Part shown: positions 9,379 through 20,729 of the stretch, piece by piece | Layout: every line of letters starts with the position of its first letter | Numbering within the stretch: position 1 is the stretch's first letter | NCBI GenBank assembly: GCA_019828545.1 | Contig: JACVRA010000353.1 | Coordinates: 1 to 33,825, forward strand | DNA: 33,825 bases | Source of the DNA: Paracamarosporium sp. OC-R06-R3 | Taxonomy: Eukaryota > Ascomycota > Dothideomycetes > Pleosporales > Didymosphaeriaceae | Reading direction: 5' to 3' | Position numbers and translations under genes: made by a program | The notes under the pieces: generated by a model | The model's input: only the letters and a program-made list of their open reading frames with translations | Told to the model about the DNA's origin: nothing | The model's database searches: none

Positions 9379-11533
9379 TTAGTTACCCGTCGAGTAACCT
9401 GTACTATTCGCCACCTTTCCTCTCGCAAGGCCGAAGCATTCCGCCATGCTAAAGAAGATGTCGATGCTGTTGTATACGCCAGAAAACTTGTCCTGGCACG
9501 GGCCCATGGCAAAGACAGGCACGTCAGTGAGCGAGTGCACACCCTGATCGTTGCTCACTGGGAGGTTGCCGTTGATCTCGATACCGTTCTCGGCATCCTT
9601 AGGGTTGGTGTGGAAGTCTTCAGAGTCCTCCTCAAGTTCCACAGCGGGTTCACGCGGGCCATCCTTGTGTACCGTGTAGTTCTCGCGGTGGTCGGGATTG
9701 GCGGTCAGACCGGAGAACAACGTGTATCGGGGATCCCAGTTGCGCGGGAAGTTAGAATCGACATAGGTGAGGTTTCCTGTGTTCTGGTACTGTGAAAGAC
9801 CAGAGTTCTGGTAGGTGCCGATAGCGTTACGCTTCTTGCGCTGATCGTCCTGGGCGGCAAGGTACTTGGTGTCAACGGAACCCATGACGTCGAAACCGTG
9901 ACCGTGATCAGCAGTAACAAGGATGAGGGTCTCCTTGAGACAACCAGTCTCGTTGAGTTTGTTGACAGTGGCCTTGATGGTGTCATCGAGCTCGAGAAGT
10001 TCACCAAGAGCGCGGTCGTAATCAAGAACGTGCATCATCTTGTCGATGGAGGCAGCCTCGCTCATCAAGAAGAAACCCTTGTCACCAGAGCGTTCGGAGA
10101 GAATGTCGATGGCCTTGAGGGTCATGTCTTTGAGACCAGGCTGGTCAAGAGCAGCGGTCTTGTCACCTGTAGGAGAGAGCGACTGGTTGAGATTTTCACG
10201 GTAGACGTTGCGGTCGAGCCATTTGGCCATGTTGGAATAGGTGAAGACACCAAGAGCCTTCTCATTGCTGGGAGCAGCCAAAAGCGCAGTACGGTTTTGA
10301 AGGACCTGGTAACCCTTCTTGGCAAACTCGTCGTAGTAGGTCTTGTTCTGGTAGGTGATACCACCGAGTTCGGGAGAGTAGAATTGCTCAGCACCTCCGC
10401 CAAACAGGACATCTGGACCGTCCCATTCAGTCCAGGTGTAGTTAGTAATGCCGTTAAGGAAAGAGTCGACAACAGCGCCGTACTCACTGCGGGCACGAGT
10501 ATGAGCAGTGAGACCAGCTGGAGTAGCATCGGCGAGGAAGGCAGTGGAGACGATGCCAACGTGTCCGCCAGTGAGACGGTGGAAGATTTCGGCGATGGTC
10601 TCGACTTTGGGGTCATCGAAGGGGTCCTTGCTGGAATCGGCATACACACCCAAAGCGTTGACCGAGCTCTTGTGACCAGTGTAAAGAGCGGACGCGGAGT
10701 TGGCCGAGTCAGTGATGAAGGAGTCAATTGAGTGTGTCATCTGGTGCCCGAGGACGGGAAACTTGTCCATCTGCATTCTGGTTTGGTACTTTCCGTTAAT
10801 GGTCTTGTGGCCGATCAAGCGGGCGGCGGTGATCATGTTGGTTGTCATACCATCACCGATGAAGAGGATGATGTTCTTGGCTTTGCGCTCCTCTGCAAGG
10901 TCGCGCACAAGCCATGTTGCCTTGGTGCTGCTACCGTTGTTGTAGCTGAGAGTTGCCGTGTACTCGCCCGGCTCATAGAGTGCGAGGCGACGGTAGGCCT
11001 TGGATCGCACATCAACGATCGAGGGAGTCTTTGCATCACGAGCAAAGTAGTCTGCTCATTGTCAGCTGGCTTTCCCGGATGGTAAGATTTGTCCCATCGT
11101 ACCCTCGAAGTAACTGAAGGTCCAATTCTCAAGCTTCGCGTCCTCAACGCCAAAGAAGTCAGTCACTGGCTTTGCGTCACCGTCACCCTTGGCAACGGTG
11201 AAGGTGAAGGCCTCGTCCGCGGGGAGGCCGATGGCTTCGGAGCCGTTTTGAGGAGCGTGGACCTCTAGGCGGATGTCGAAGTACTGGCCGGCAAGGAAGT
11301 CGGCCCTGGGACCGATTGGTTATTCAAAGCACGGGAGGATGTTCTACAAGATCAATTGCTCACTGGTCAGGCGGGAAGACGCATCCTGAGCTCTGTTAGC
11401 GGGGTCTGCCAGGTGCAGGATAGTAAAGCATACCTAGGGTTGGGCAAGTGCCCAGTCTCTGGAAGGACTGAGCAGAGACGGCGCTCACGAGGGCAGCTGC
11501 TGCGACATAGGCGACCTTTGAGAAGACGGCCAT
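9379..11533 (-). CDS. Secreted alkaline phosphatase
   Basis: Predicted 665 residues; hydrolyses phosphomonoesters using two Zn ions and Mg. Exons: 11533-11434, 11385-11364 (only 22 nt), 11305-11103, 11051-9379; introns of 48, 58 and 51 nt with good GT-AG and CTAAC-type signals. Residues 1-21 form a signal peptide (MAVFSKVAYV... cut near SAVSA). A fungal N-terminal domain of about 150 residues precedes the catalytic domain. Catalytic features seen: NIILFIGDGM (metal Asp175), TDSANSASALYTGHKSS with nucleophile Ser224, SEAASIDKMMH (Glu440, Asp445, His449), TADHGHG (Asp489, His490) and GVHSLTDVP (His614). There is no C-terminal membrane helix or evident anchor signal, so it looks extracellular rather than vacuolar Pho8-like. 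It shares a 937-bp divergent upstream region with the photolyase gene. Phosphate regulation would be expected for the family, but no site was identified. Confidence 0.92.
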
Positions 11534-12470
11534 TTCTCGTCAGGTTGGCAGATTGGGACAAGGCGGAGGCGGAGGCAGAGGTGGGAGTCGCGACACGTCG
11601 TGAGCTTCTGGAAGTTGCATATGCAGCCTTTATAAGGTTGCCAGGGCCCTTGAACATGCATTAGAGGGCAAACCGAGGAGCTGGCCGTCGTGTGCTGAGC
11701 ATCGTCAGGGCATACGCAGGATGCCGGCTCCATCAGGGCGACTGGGGGGCCCCGTGGCAGGTTGACCTGCTTTGACTGCTCCGTTGCCAGGAACCGGGTC
11801 GTCGCTACGGCGGTGCCTGGCATGGAAACACGACCATGGAGCTGCCCGATGCAGATTCGTCCACTTGCTGGGCAAAACGTGCCCTCGCGGCATGGTTGTG
11901 ATTCGCAGACGTGCCTCCTGGGGGGCGCACTTGGCATGCTTGGCGCGGTGCTTCTGGTGCCACGGCTACAGCGCGGGCGCTGCACAGGATGTGTGCATAC
12001 CGGTAGACTCGTCTGGACGGAGCTTGGGGGTACCAGCGCGCTGGGATGGAATGTCCGGTTCAACAATCCCAGAACAAGCTCGACAAGCCCTCGCCCAGGA
12101 ACTGCCATCCTTGTTGACCTCTACCTCCACCCCCCACCATCGACTCCGTCTTCGGCATCGTGTGCAGCATGTCGACAGCCCATCAATGGAGCACTCAACC
12201 AATATGCTCTGACCCAAAGAGAATCCGAATGCGGTATGGCGACCCCCGACTAAGACGTCATCACTTCCCCTGGTCCCTTCGACCACCTGCAAGGTACATA
12301 GGTGCAAGCTACGCTTCTTCTCAGCTCCTATGGGTTTTCAAAGAGCCTTGAACATCACAAGCCATTCCATCCTTGCGACCAGACCATTGTGCGTCACCAC
12401 GCCATCACCGCACCTGCATTGGTTTGCGCACGTGACCGTCGCGCCTCCAGCAGGAGCAAAAAAGACCAAC
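11534..12470. promoter_or_regulatory. Divergent intergenic region, phosphatase (-) / photolyase homologue (+)
   Basis: 937 bp separate two divergent start codons. The region is relatively GC-rich, which leaves long stop-free stretches on both strands (up to 207 codons). These overlap each other and show no domain or splice logic, so I do not call them genes. An in-frame ATG at 12330 could extend the photolyase upstream. No defined binding site is claimed. Confidence 0.5.
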
Positions 12471-14130
12471 ATGTCGAAGCGCACTTCATACGAACGCTCC
12501 GAGCTCGGCCATCCCTCCATCAAACGCGCCAAGCAGATTGATGAGGAACTACCATTTGACAACCTCGCCCAGCTACTCCAAGCCCAGGAAGAGAAAAAGG
12601 ACGTCACAAGAGTGGCCCACTGGTTTCGTCCCAAGGACCTCCGCATCCATGACAACACTGGTCTGTACCATGCTTCGCACCTCGCCCAAAGCTCCAAGAA
12701 GCCATTAATATGCATTTACCTACATTGCCCTGCAGAGGAGAGCTGGCACGGTACAAGCCCAGCCCGCATGGACTTCATGGTCGAAGGATTGAAATCGATG
12801 CAGGAGGAACTCAAGGATTTGAACATTCCTTTGGTATTTCTACAGTCAGAAGAGCGCAAGGGCCATATCCCCACCGTCGCTAAATTTCTCAAAGATAATC
12901 ACGTGTCGCATGTGTTCGCGAATTTCGAGTATGAGATTGATGAGATTCGTCGGGATATCGGACTTATAAAAGAGGTCGGCAGCGATGTACACGTCTCAAT
13001 CTACCACGACCAGACTATTGTCAAGCCAGGCTCGATCCTCACCGGTAATGGCAAGCCCATGAAGGTTTTTACGCCCTACCACCGTACCTGGCTCAATACT
13101 GTGAAGGAGGACCCAGACTTGCTCGACACTCAACCCGCCCCGATGGAGAACGATGCCTCAGCCACAAAAGACCTCAAGTCCCTTTTCGGTTCCAAGCCAC
13201 CAGAGGTTGCAGGAGACAAGCGATTTGCTTCAGAAGCAGACAAGAAGCGTATCCGTAAACTATGGCCTGCAGGCCATGCTGCAGGCATGAAGCGCATGGA
13301 TTCCTTCCTCTCCCAGATCGACAACTATGCAGAAACTCGCTCAAACCCAGCTGCGAACAGCACCTCTAGAATGTCAGCATACTTCTCCGCAGGAATGTTT
13401 TCCGTCCGTGAGGCACTATCCAAGGTCCGCAAGTGCAACGAAGGCAGCTCTGATTTCAGCGATGGCGGGGCGAGTCACGGAGTGTACTCTTGGGTACGCG
13501 AAATTGTCTTCCGCGAACTATATCGCCAGACTCTGATGACGACACCACACACGGCTATGAATCTTCCGCAGAATCTCAAGTTCGATTTTGTTAAGTGGGA
13601 GGATGACGAAGTAGGATGGGAAAAGTGGATTAATGGAATGACAGGCGAGCCATTTGTTGATGCTGGAATGAGACAATTGAGCACGGAGGCGTATATGCAC
13701 AACAGGTTGCGTATGAACGTCTCTAGTTATTTGTACTGCAACCTGCTCCTCGATTACCGGCGTGGAGAGCGGTATTTCGCAGAAACGCTGATCGATTGGG
13801 ACCTGTCAAACAATACGCAGGGCTGGGAACCAAGTTATACAGTTTTCAATCCAGTGTCGCAGGCAGAGAGGAACGATCCTGATGGCGAATATATCAGAAC
13901 GTGTGGGTTTCCCCAACTATGCTTTGAAAGAACAAAACGATGACTGACTCGAATTAGGGGTCCCTGAATTGAAAGACATTAAGGGCAAGGCCATCTTTGC
14001 ACCGTACGAACGACTCAGCAAAAAAGAGTTTGAGAAACTGGGTTACCCAAAGCCACACGTGAACTGGAAAGAAACAAAACAGCGAGCCATGGAACGATTC
14101 AAGTCCGATATGCGTGACGCAACGCCTTGA
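12471..14130 (+). CDS. Photolyase/cryptochrome family flavoprotein with atypical active site
   Basis: Predicted 534 residues: 12471-13902 joined to 13958-14130 across a 55-nt GT-AG intron that restores YIRTWVPELKDIKGK. N-terminal antenna domain about 45-190 (VAHWFRPKDLRIHDNTGLY), C-terminal FAD domain about 260-510 (MTGEPFVDAGMRQL, MHNRLRM, GERYF, NNTQGW, FNPVSQAE, DPDGEYIR). Family enzymes repair UV-induced pyrimidine dimers with blue light or act as photoreceptors. Odd: the Trp that stacks on the lesion in E. coli photolyase (W277) is Phe347 here, W384 is replaced within a shortened loop (GWEPSYTVFNP instead of GW-QW...YFRIFNP), and the middle Trp of the electron chain (W359) is Tyr429. Outer and inner Trp (386, 452) and the N5-facing Asn448 are kept. 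Start: MSKRTS... with a basic KRAK stretch; ATG 12330 would add 47 residues and could give a mitochondrial form. Exact activity uncertain. Confidence 0.88.
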
Positions 14131-14716
14131 TAACACGACAATCACTTCAACAAGCTTTACTAGGAGAATTCCTATCTTGCTATCACAACAATTGGTGCAA
14201 GTCACTAAAAATGGGGTTCTTACTCTGCAGCAAGGTGGGAGTGGGCGCACCCGTCGATATTGTGAAGCTTACAATGACCAAACGTCCCGATAGTGGTTAG
14301 TGTTCTACCTTCTTCCTATCCGATCAGATGCTTGCGGGATCATATCTAGGATCGTCTTGTTGAGTTGAAGTTGCAATGGTGCATCGCAAAAAGACTTATT
14401 GAAAGGCTATCCAAGTGGTAGAGTGCTCGTGCGGTAGGGTAGGTACGTGACGAGGCCATATCTAGTTTAGAAGATACCGGCATTGGCCCCACCGGCTCTG
14501 GCGTCATTGTATCGCTGAAACATGGCGGTAGCTACCATGGAACAAGACGATATAAACCACAAAAGTAAAGTCACATGTATGCAGCGATCAATTATGATTG
14601 CCAATCCGCCCCTCATCCTAACAGCCACTATGCAACCTTGTTAACACAATCTTGAAAGGTGCAATCGGCCCATTTCCAGCATCGTCCGTCATCGTAGTAT
14701 ATTGAGCACCGACGGG
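14131..14716. other. Intergenic, convergent 3' regions
   Basis: Lies between the photolyase stop (+) and the micro-protein stop (-), so it should contain two 3' UTRs. No frame with recognisable content was found; the minus-strand frame at 13954-14250 is antisense to the photolyase end. Confidence 0.5.
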
Positions 14717-14863
14717 CTAAACGGGGCAGGTCTGATTCGCATTAACATGTTGCCACTCTAGCCTTGACACTGGGCGTGTGAAAGGACTTACGCTGCCGCA
14801 AGACCCACACGTCTTGGACCCATCGCTGATGGACGCGCTGCACTTGGGGCAGTTGTTGTGCAT
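14717..14863 (-). CDS. 28-residue double-CxxC micro-protein (putative zinc-ribbon-like peptide)
   Basis: Two exons, 14863-14792 (24 codons) and 14731-14717 (4 codons and stop), separated by a 60-nt intron with a GTAAGT donor, a GTTAAT branch-like site and a CAG acceptor. Splicing gives MHNNCPKC...CGSCGSTCPV, with cysteines in a CxxC pair near the N terminus, a CxxC pair about 11 residues later, and a final Cys. This spacing suggests one bound metal ion. Upstream on the same strand is a long CT-rich leader and a TATA-like tatttatcaa (14991-15000), as in well-expressed fungal genes, which is the main reason to trust so short a frame. I recall similar tiny fungal proteins ending in a CGSTCP-like motif but cannot name a family. 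Function unknown. Without the intron the frame would read on into VSPFTRP before a stop, so the intron decides the C terminus. Confidence 0.55.
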   Translation of the reverse strand: MHNNCPKCSASISDGSKTCGSCGSVSPFTRPVSRLEWQHVNANQTCPV

Positions 14864-15241
14864 ATTGACAGTCTGCTTTTAGGGCTTTGAAGAGGGTATC
14901 GTCGTGGTATCAAATGGTTACTGTGCTGGATGGAGGTCTGAGGTGAAGATTTTGCTGATGCTGGATTGAAGTCGAGGTGGGGCGGTGGGGTTGATAAATA
15001 GGAAGAAGAGAGAAGAGGGGTCGTTTACAGCACGCAGGGCAGTGGAGCTAATGCGCGCCGTCAGATGATGGTTGCGCGGGTAGGGCGGGCTGGGCTGTGA
15101 TTGGCGAGGCGCTCTCATGTGTGTCGCGATGCGGTATGCTAGTGGTGAGTTCGTAGACCGACGAGGACGTGTGTAGATAGCACTGATACAGTGTCCAAAA
15201 GGAGACCCTGGCTTCATCCTCTTATGAGAGATGTTTGCTTC
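14864..15241 (-). promoter_or_regulatory. Promoter and CT-rich leader of the micro-protein gene
   Basis: 378 bp between the methyltransferase stop and the micro-protein ATG, both on the minus strand. On that strand it shows a TATA-like tatttatcaa (14991-15000), flanked upstream by CCTCTTCTCTCTTCTTCC (about 15001-15018), and a C-rich, purine-poor leader to the ATG. Such CT blocks mark transcription starts in filamentous fungi. No gene is seen here. Confidence 0.5.
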
Positions 15242-16072
15242 TTAAGGCCTGTTGTGGGCTATTACTTCGCCGTTGATGACAGCGAACCACCCATCCTCCT
15301 TCCCCTCCATCTCCCTCCATGTCCGTGCAATTTGCTCCAAGTCCTGCTCAGTTCCCAGTCCGCTCTCTAATACCCTAGCTTTGTAATCGCTCTTTGTGCT
15401 CCGCTCAGCCCACAAGCCGCACCACCACGCTCTCTCCTCCGGCGTGCTGAAGGTCCACGCGCTGACACTTGCATCGATATCCCTCCTCGCAAAGCCAGCC
15501 TGCATGGCTATTGCATGCAGCCTCTTCCCAATGTCCGGGTCACACTTGATACTCTTCGCGACTGATCTGTATAGGTCCAGCCACTTGTGCATGCCCTCGT
15601 GGGGTGGGTAATGGTTCATGGCACTGTAATCGCAGTCTCGCACCGCGATTATACCGCCTCCTCGGGTAAGCCGCTTCATCTCTTTCATGGCGCTGAGCGG
15701 ATTCTGTAGATGTTGTAGTACCTGGTGCGCGTGCACAATGTCAAAGCCGCCCTCCTTCACACCTTCGATGCCCTGCCAATTAAAAATATCTCCAACTTCG
15801 AAGCGCACATTTTTGATACCTTTCTCTTGAGCATGCCTTCGCGCCTTCTCTATGACCTCGGCCGAAGGGTCGATGGCGAAGACAGAGCCCTGCGGGACAC
15901 GCGAGGCGAGATCGACCGAGATGGTGCCGGGGCCGCAGCCTACATCGAGGATCTTGAGCGAAGGGTTGTCAAGGTACGGAATTAAATGTGGACAAGAATT
16001 CTCGACCGTGCGCCAGCTGTGGGAGCGGAGGACCGAGGCATGATGACCATGGAGATAAGGGCCCGATGACAT
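15242..16072 (-). CDS. Class I SAM-dependent methyltransferase (UbiE/COQ5-like)
   Basis: Intronless 276-residue protein. It carries the Rossmann-fold methyltransferase signature: motif I ILDVGCGPGT (residues 41-50) for AdoMet binding, an acidic end of strand 2 (FAIDPSAEV, 66-73), FEVGDIFNW (91-99), and motif IV/post IV FDIVHAHQVLQHL (110-122) followed by KEMKRLTRGGGIIAVRD (130-146). The C-terminal 120 residues are a family-specific cap (HYPPHEGMHKWLDLYRSV). Proteins of this layout in fungi are annotated as UbiE/COQ5-like, but most are not ubiquinone enzymes; some modify small secondary metabolites. The substrate cannot be read from sequence. No signal peptide or membrane segment. Start chosen as the first ATG, giving MSSGPYLHGHHASVL, which fits the family N terminus. 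Confidence 0.88.
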   Translation of the reverse strand: MSSGPYLHGHHASVLRSHSWRTVENSCPHLIPYLDNPSLKILDVGCGPGTISVDLASRVPQGSVFAIDPSAEVIEKARRHAQEKGIKNVRFEVGDIFNWQGIEGVKEGGFDIVHAHQVLQHLQNPLSAMKEMKRLTRGGGIIAVRDCDYSAMNHYPPHEGMHKWLDLYRSVAKSIKCDPDIGKRLHAIAMQAGFARRDIDASVSAWTFSTPEERAWWCGLWAERSTKSDYKARVLESGLGTEQDLEQIARTWREMEGKEDGWFAVINGEVIAHNRP

Positions 16073-19000
16073 TGTTGATAGGTTCGAAGGGCTCAGTTAT
16101 TGCTATAGGTGTATGCCCCCAACAGAGTTATTAGGAAGGTGTAAGATAAATCAGTCTCGTGGTTCGCTATCGATGGCTGTGCGCAGCTTTATGCGAAACA
16201 GTCACCTTCCGAAATAGACGTCGAACGCGGATTGTCTATTTAGCGTAACGATGCTGTTTTTTCAGACGTCATGGCTGGTCGATGAAGAAGCAGCGTGAGG
16301 ACCTTCCAAACTACTATCCGTAGCTCTTACTCCGACATCGGTGGACTACTGGTATGCTGACATAGTCACCCTATCACGTGTTTAGCCAGCCACCTAAGCA
16401 CCTACAAGCATGAAGAATTCGAACGCAAGGCCGACACAACGCAGCAGGGCGCTTCATACGGGTCTCATACTATCATTTTCTTTTATGATTATCAATTAGT
16501 CTACTTTTCAGTTTACTACCCTTCTCATGTCCTTCCCTTCACTTTGTTACACCCTCAGACTGATTTCGAGATTGTACACGCCAAATGCTTCTATATGTCT
16601 GATAAGCAACCCACGATACTGTCAAACATCTAGCTATTCGTATCCTTTGAATTGTATGGTCTGTTAGAGCGCTATGAAGCTTACTCGGAGCGAACTCTTG
16701 TTACTGTTTGCTATAAACTTTATTGGTAAGGCACATGCGAATCTTCGTGCGGTTGCGATGTGGGGTTTTCTCGACTACTCATAAAAATCTGCCTGATAGC
16801 GCTATCATGGTAAGCATATACGGAAGAGCTAGCACTCCGATTCGTAACGGCAATTGGTGTTTTAGAAAATGTTCTTCGCTTAATTACAGAAATAAGTTGC
16901 CTTCCCCTTAAGCCGCTCCACAGATAGTGGCAAGAAAAGCTGGGTGTTCTTGCAACTAAAAAAACTGTTCTGGGTGGTATGATTACTTCAAGCTGTACAA
17001 TGACGACTGATATAGCATTTCGAACTATACGACCTTGCGAAGTGCACCTTATGTCAGTTGTTCTTACGTCGAGTTCAAGTAACTCATATACTTTAGTAAC
17101 GTCATTCGATACGTCTTGATGATAGGGCCAATGACGCCAAACCATGATAAATGGCTGGCCACACAGTGGACGCATCGCAAAACATGTTACACCCCTCCTG
17201 CAATCCATTGCAGAAGGCTGACCTGATTAATCGAACTTCCACCTTTATAGTACCTTTGTGGCGCTAGCATGCCTGTGTTTGTGCGTTGCTACCCTCAGAA
17301 TCCGAACATATTAGGAGGCGTGTGATGGGAGAGTAACGGTACGGGAGGCGCGGCATTCTATATGTCGATAGTGTAGTTGTCAGCATATCTTTATGTTTCA
17401 TAGTTTTAGGAACAGATCTTTGCTATACCTAGATATAGTTATTGCGCGCTTCTTGAGAGCCACACCTTCAAGTAGCCCATGTCTTGTCATGTATTTGTGA
17501 CTGGCTGCTTGTACATGAAATCCTCTATCACTATGAATGAGGATGACGAGTACTGGTGTCTTAGTTTGTGTAACCTCGCTGATGCGCTAAAAATTGCAGT
17601 GCATGTCTCAGACGTTACACAAGGTCGGAACGGGTGCATAATCGGCATTCTTCTAGCCAACGATTTGTGCAGCATAAACATCAAGTGCGCATGGAGCCAA
17701 AACGCCGGGGCTGATACGAACAAGGCAAACTTTTGCCTCCGTCTTTCGGGCTGCTTACTTACAGTATCCAGTTGTCGTATCCCTTCCATTTCCTCTAATG
17801 CTCAACAACTAATTATGATTCGATTAAACCTTTTATTATCCACCTATACGTCTTTATCCAAGAACATCTCAATCTTACCATTCATATCCGGTTCGATGTT
17901 GTTCAAGAAGCAACAACAAGATATATTGGTTACGCCGAACGTGATGCTTGCCAAGCACACCGCCACGAAAAAGCTCTACATAGATGCCACGCCAGACATC
18001 TAAGATCATCCCGTACTCATTCAAGTTAGCCCAGAACTTGCCTCAGCGCCGGGAGGTAGGACAGCAAGGAGTCCTGCGCCGCTGGCTTCGGCGCCGCTGG
18101 CGGCAACCACCGCGTTAGTCAACAAGACGCGAGAATTGCCTAGCTTGAACATGAAAAAGAACAAAAAGGTGCATGGCAAGGTAGGTGAACGAGAAAATGG
18201 CACCACCTATCCAGCAGTCCACACCTGCAAGTACGCCCAAAATACCCAGTTGAGTTTGCGGGGGGGCCATCTAAATGCGATGCTCAGACTTTGTGCCTAG
18301 CTGTATGCACTTTCTACAATAAAGCAGAAGTTTATGATCATTACTATGCTATCTGTGTTTTCTAAGCATCATCAATCACTCAAAGAGTGTTATGATGGCG
18401 AAGGGGCCGATGAATAGTTACTTCCAAGGTCCAATCTTCATCTTGGAGATTACAGAAGCATAGAACCAAAAGGTCAGGCCTAAGTTCTAGTGAGAGCGTT
18501 GTCTTAGGCACTCTAGAGAGTAGATATTTGTGTTAGTCCAGGGGTTGTTCTTCCTTACGCTATCCTTAATGCAATGATAAAGTAAACAAACCGACAATGC
18601 AACTGGTGGTAGAAGGATACATCCTTATAGACACTTATTGCAATACACACAGTTTATGAAGAGATAGCGATAGGAAGACAGTAGCTTACAAATCTGGCCC
18701 TCATTCTCTACAAAGATCTTAGGTATGCCCAGGACTCATTGCAACTTCCTTCATCGTTTCCAGCATGCAAAGGTGCCAGTACCCACGAAACTTACTACAA
18801 GAAAACAATTGCCTTCGGATTAGAAGACGGTGTGATTATCGTATATGTGACGCCGATACAAACTCATGCAGCACCCTCAGCGAAAGGAGATTTCTTAAGA
18901 TAATCGAGATTGTGTAGGGTCTGAAACCAGGCAATCCCGCTAGGATACTTCTACAAGTGATTATCCAGATCAGTGCATCGAACAAGATGGCACAACCGAT

Positions 19001-20729
19001 AGCAGTTGCGTGGAAGAGTCACCTGCATGCTTCATCTTACCAAATGCCACGATGAGCCACGATCAGACCGAACGGAATCGGGTTTTAAGCGCAGGAGTCT
19101 GTGGGAGTTCTTAGATGAGTTTCATGCTTTAGAGCGCTCCAAACTTACCAATCTTGATTATATCAATATGTGGTAGTCTATTGAACAAATATTTTAGAGA
19201 TCCAAAGTACTGAGCTGCAGTAATCCAGCACACGTCACAAGTAAATTCAGAATTTCGCAGGGTGAAGATGATCGCTGACTCACAATAACAATAGCTACGC
19301 ACCCTCTAATGGTGGTCCCGGTATTCTTTCTAGTGTCAATCGCGAGATAGCCAGCACCGATAAGAACATTACCGTTTGAATAGATCCGAGTTGCCAACGA
19401 TCACGAACGAGATGACCATACATATGGTCTACCGGTAAAATTTTCAATGAAAATCATAGGGAGCGATCGCAACTGAGTTTATATATTATTCCACCATGAT
19501 ACGTGGCTTAGTTGAGCGCTGTTGATCGTTGTGACACCTTAGATTCTTCCTTGATATTATGGGGTGAGCCTTTAAGAAAATTATTCGAGCTGGGGGAAGA
19601 ACAAATGATACACACCAAAAGAACCGTTAATCTTTTTAAGGCAATGTCGTCTTCATCTCGAACTTCGTTGGGGATATAGTCGTAGTTGAGCGCATCGCGC
19701 TTTCTGGCTTTAGACTCATGCTAGGACCCTGAATGCTTCGCTATATCAATGTAGCCCGAATCGATATCTTACATTAGATGTTGCAGGAATCGACAACATG
19801 AAAAGATTATATGATGGTGATAGAAGAATTGTAAGCACGGGCGGCTGGTATAACTTCTGATTTGGCTCGAGGAATTAAGTCGAGCCGTAGTGTAAAGAAA
19901 ACGCCCCTAGTAGCCATACAGATGCTACACAGCAAGATTTACGTCACCGACTATGCTAACACACGTGCATGAACTTGAATCGCGCCACTGTCCTGTCCCT
20001 CGACAAGCTAAGGAGATACCAGAATAGCTTTACGGTCTCTAGCTGATAATTGTGAGGTAAAGACAGCGTCAGCTATCCACAGAAGCGCAGGAAATGTCTC
20101 GAGTAGCTATTCTGCGGAAATTAGGGACCTGCAGATATGCGAAGAGGGTAGTATAGCACAATGCCTTTGGAGACGTCTCAGACGGACTGTACTTGTTTGA
20201 GTCATTTTAGATCCCTAGGCTGGTTTTTGATCGTTTCAAGGGGCGTCGGGGATGATCGGCAGCTCGGGTGGTTTAAGCCGGCTTTTTACGTGGCTACAAT
20301 GTTTTGAAATATCGCGAGAAGATAGTGATGTCATACAGATAGTTCACATCAATACGACATTCATTCGTCAGAATTTCACGGGATCTAAAGAAACACTACC
20401 TACTTTATGCCACAGTAATTTATAAAATCTATGATCTGTTCAAGCCAACGGATTGGCATAGGTATGTGTGGGGCCTAGCCGAGTATCCCCGGCAGAGGAT
20501 ATCTTTTACCGTACCGACCTAGCCACATGCATTGATTGGCTGCTTGTACATTATGCATTTGACGCTCCGGTGAGAGCGTTCTCGTCGCGCAGGTGATGGA
20601 CAGGGGATGTTACGTGGGACGAGCTGATCTAATCTAAGATGAAACTGGTCTGATTGTGAACGTCGAGTAAAGTGCCAAAGGTGTCTGAACGTGAAATATC
20701 GACAGATTTCAAACCCGCCAAGCCTTCAC
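16073..20729. other. 4.6-kb gene-poor region
   Basis: The longest gene-free stretch in the window. Frames of 162 codons (16720-17208, minus) and 174 codons (17479-18003, plus) have no recognisable domain and no splice-extended homologous look. Between 18207 and 20628 only one frame above 60 codons exists (19194-19397, minus), meaning stops are dense in all frames although base composition is only mildly AT-rich. A GC-rich patch at 18040-18115 contains short GCGCCGCTGGC-like direct repeats. It may be decayed accessory DNA next to the cyclase-regulator-P450 trio. No tRNA or rRNA was recognised. Confidence 0.55.

Noticed and set aside
9898..10731. 277-codon open frame on the plus strand opposite the alkaline phosphatase
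   Set aside because: Antisense shadow of a well-supported catalytic exon. Its length reflects codon bias of the real gene, and it has no domain of its own.
11485..12307. Several overlapping frames of 100-207 codons on both strands between the phosphatase and the photolyase
   Set aside because: They conflict with each other and with the phosphatase first exon, and none has domain or splice evidence; explained by GC-rich sequence.
16720..17208. 162-codon minus-strand frame
   Set aside because: Composition and residue pattern look random; no domain and no splice partners.
17479..18003. 174-codon plus-strand frame
   Set aside because: No recognisable motif, no promoter or splice support, in a gene-poor region; it could be chance, although a species-specific gene cannot be excluded.
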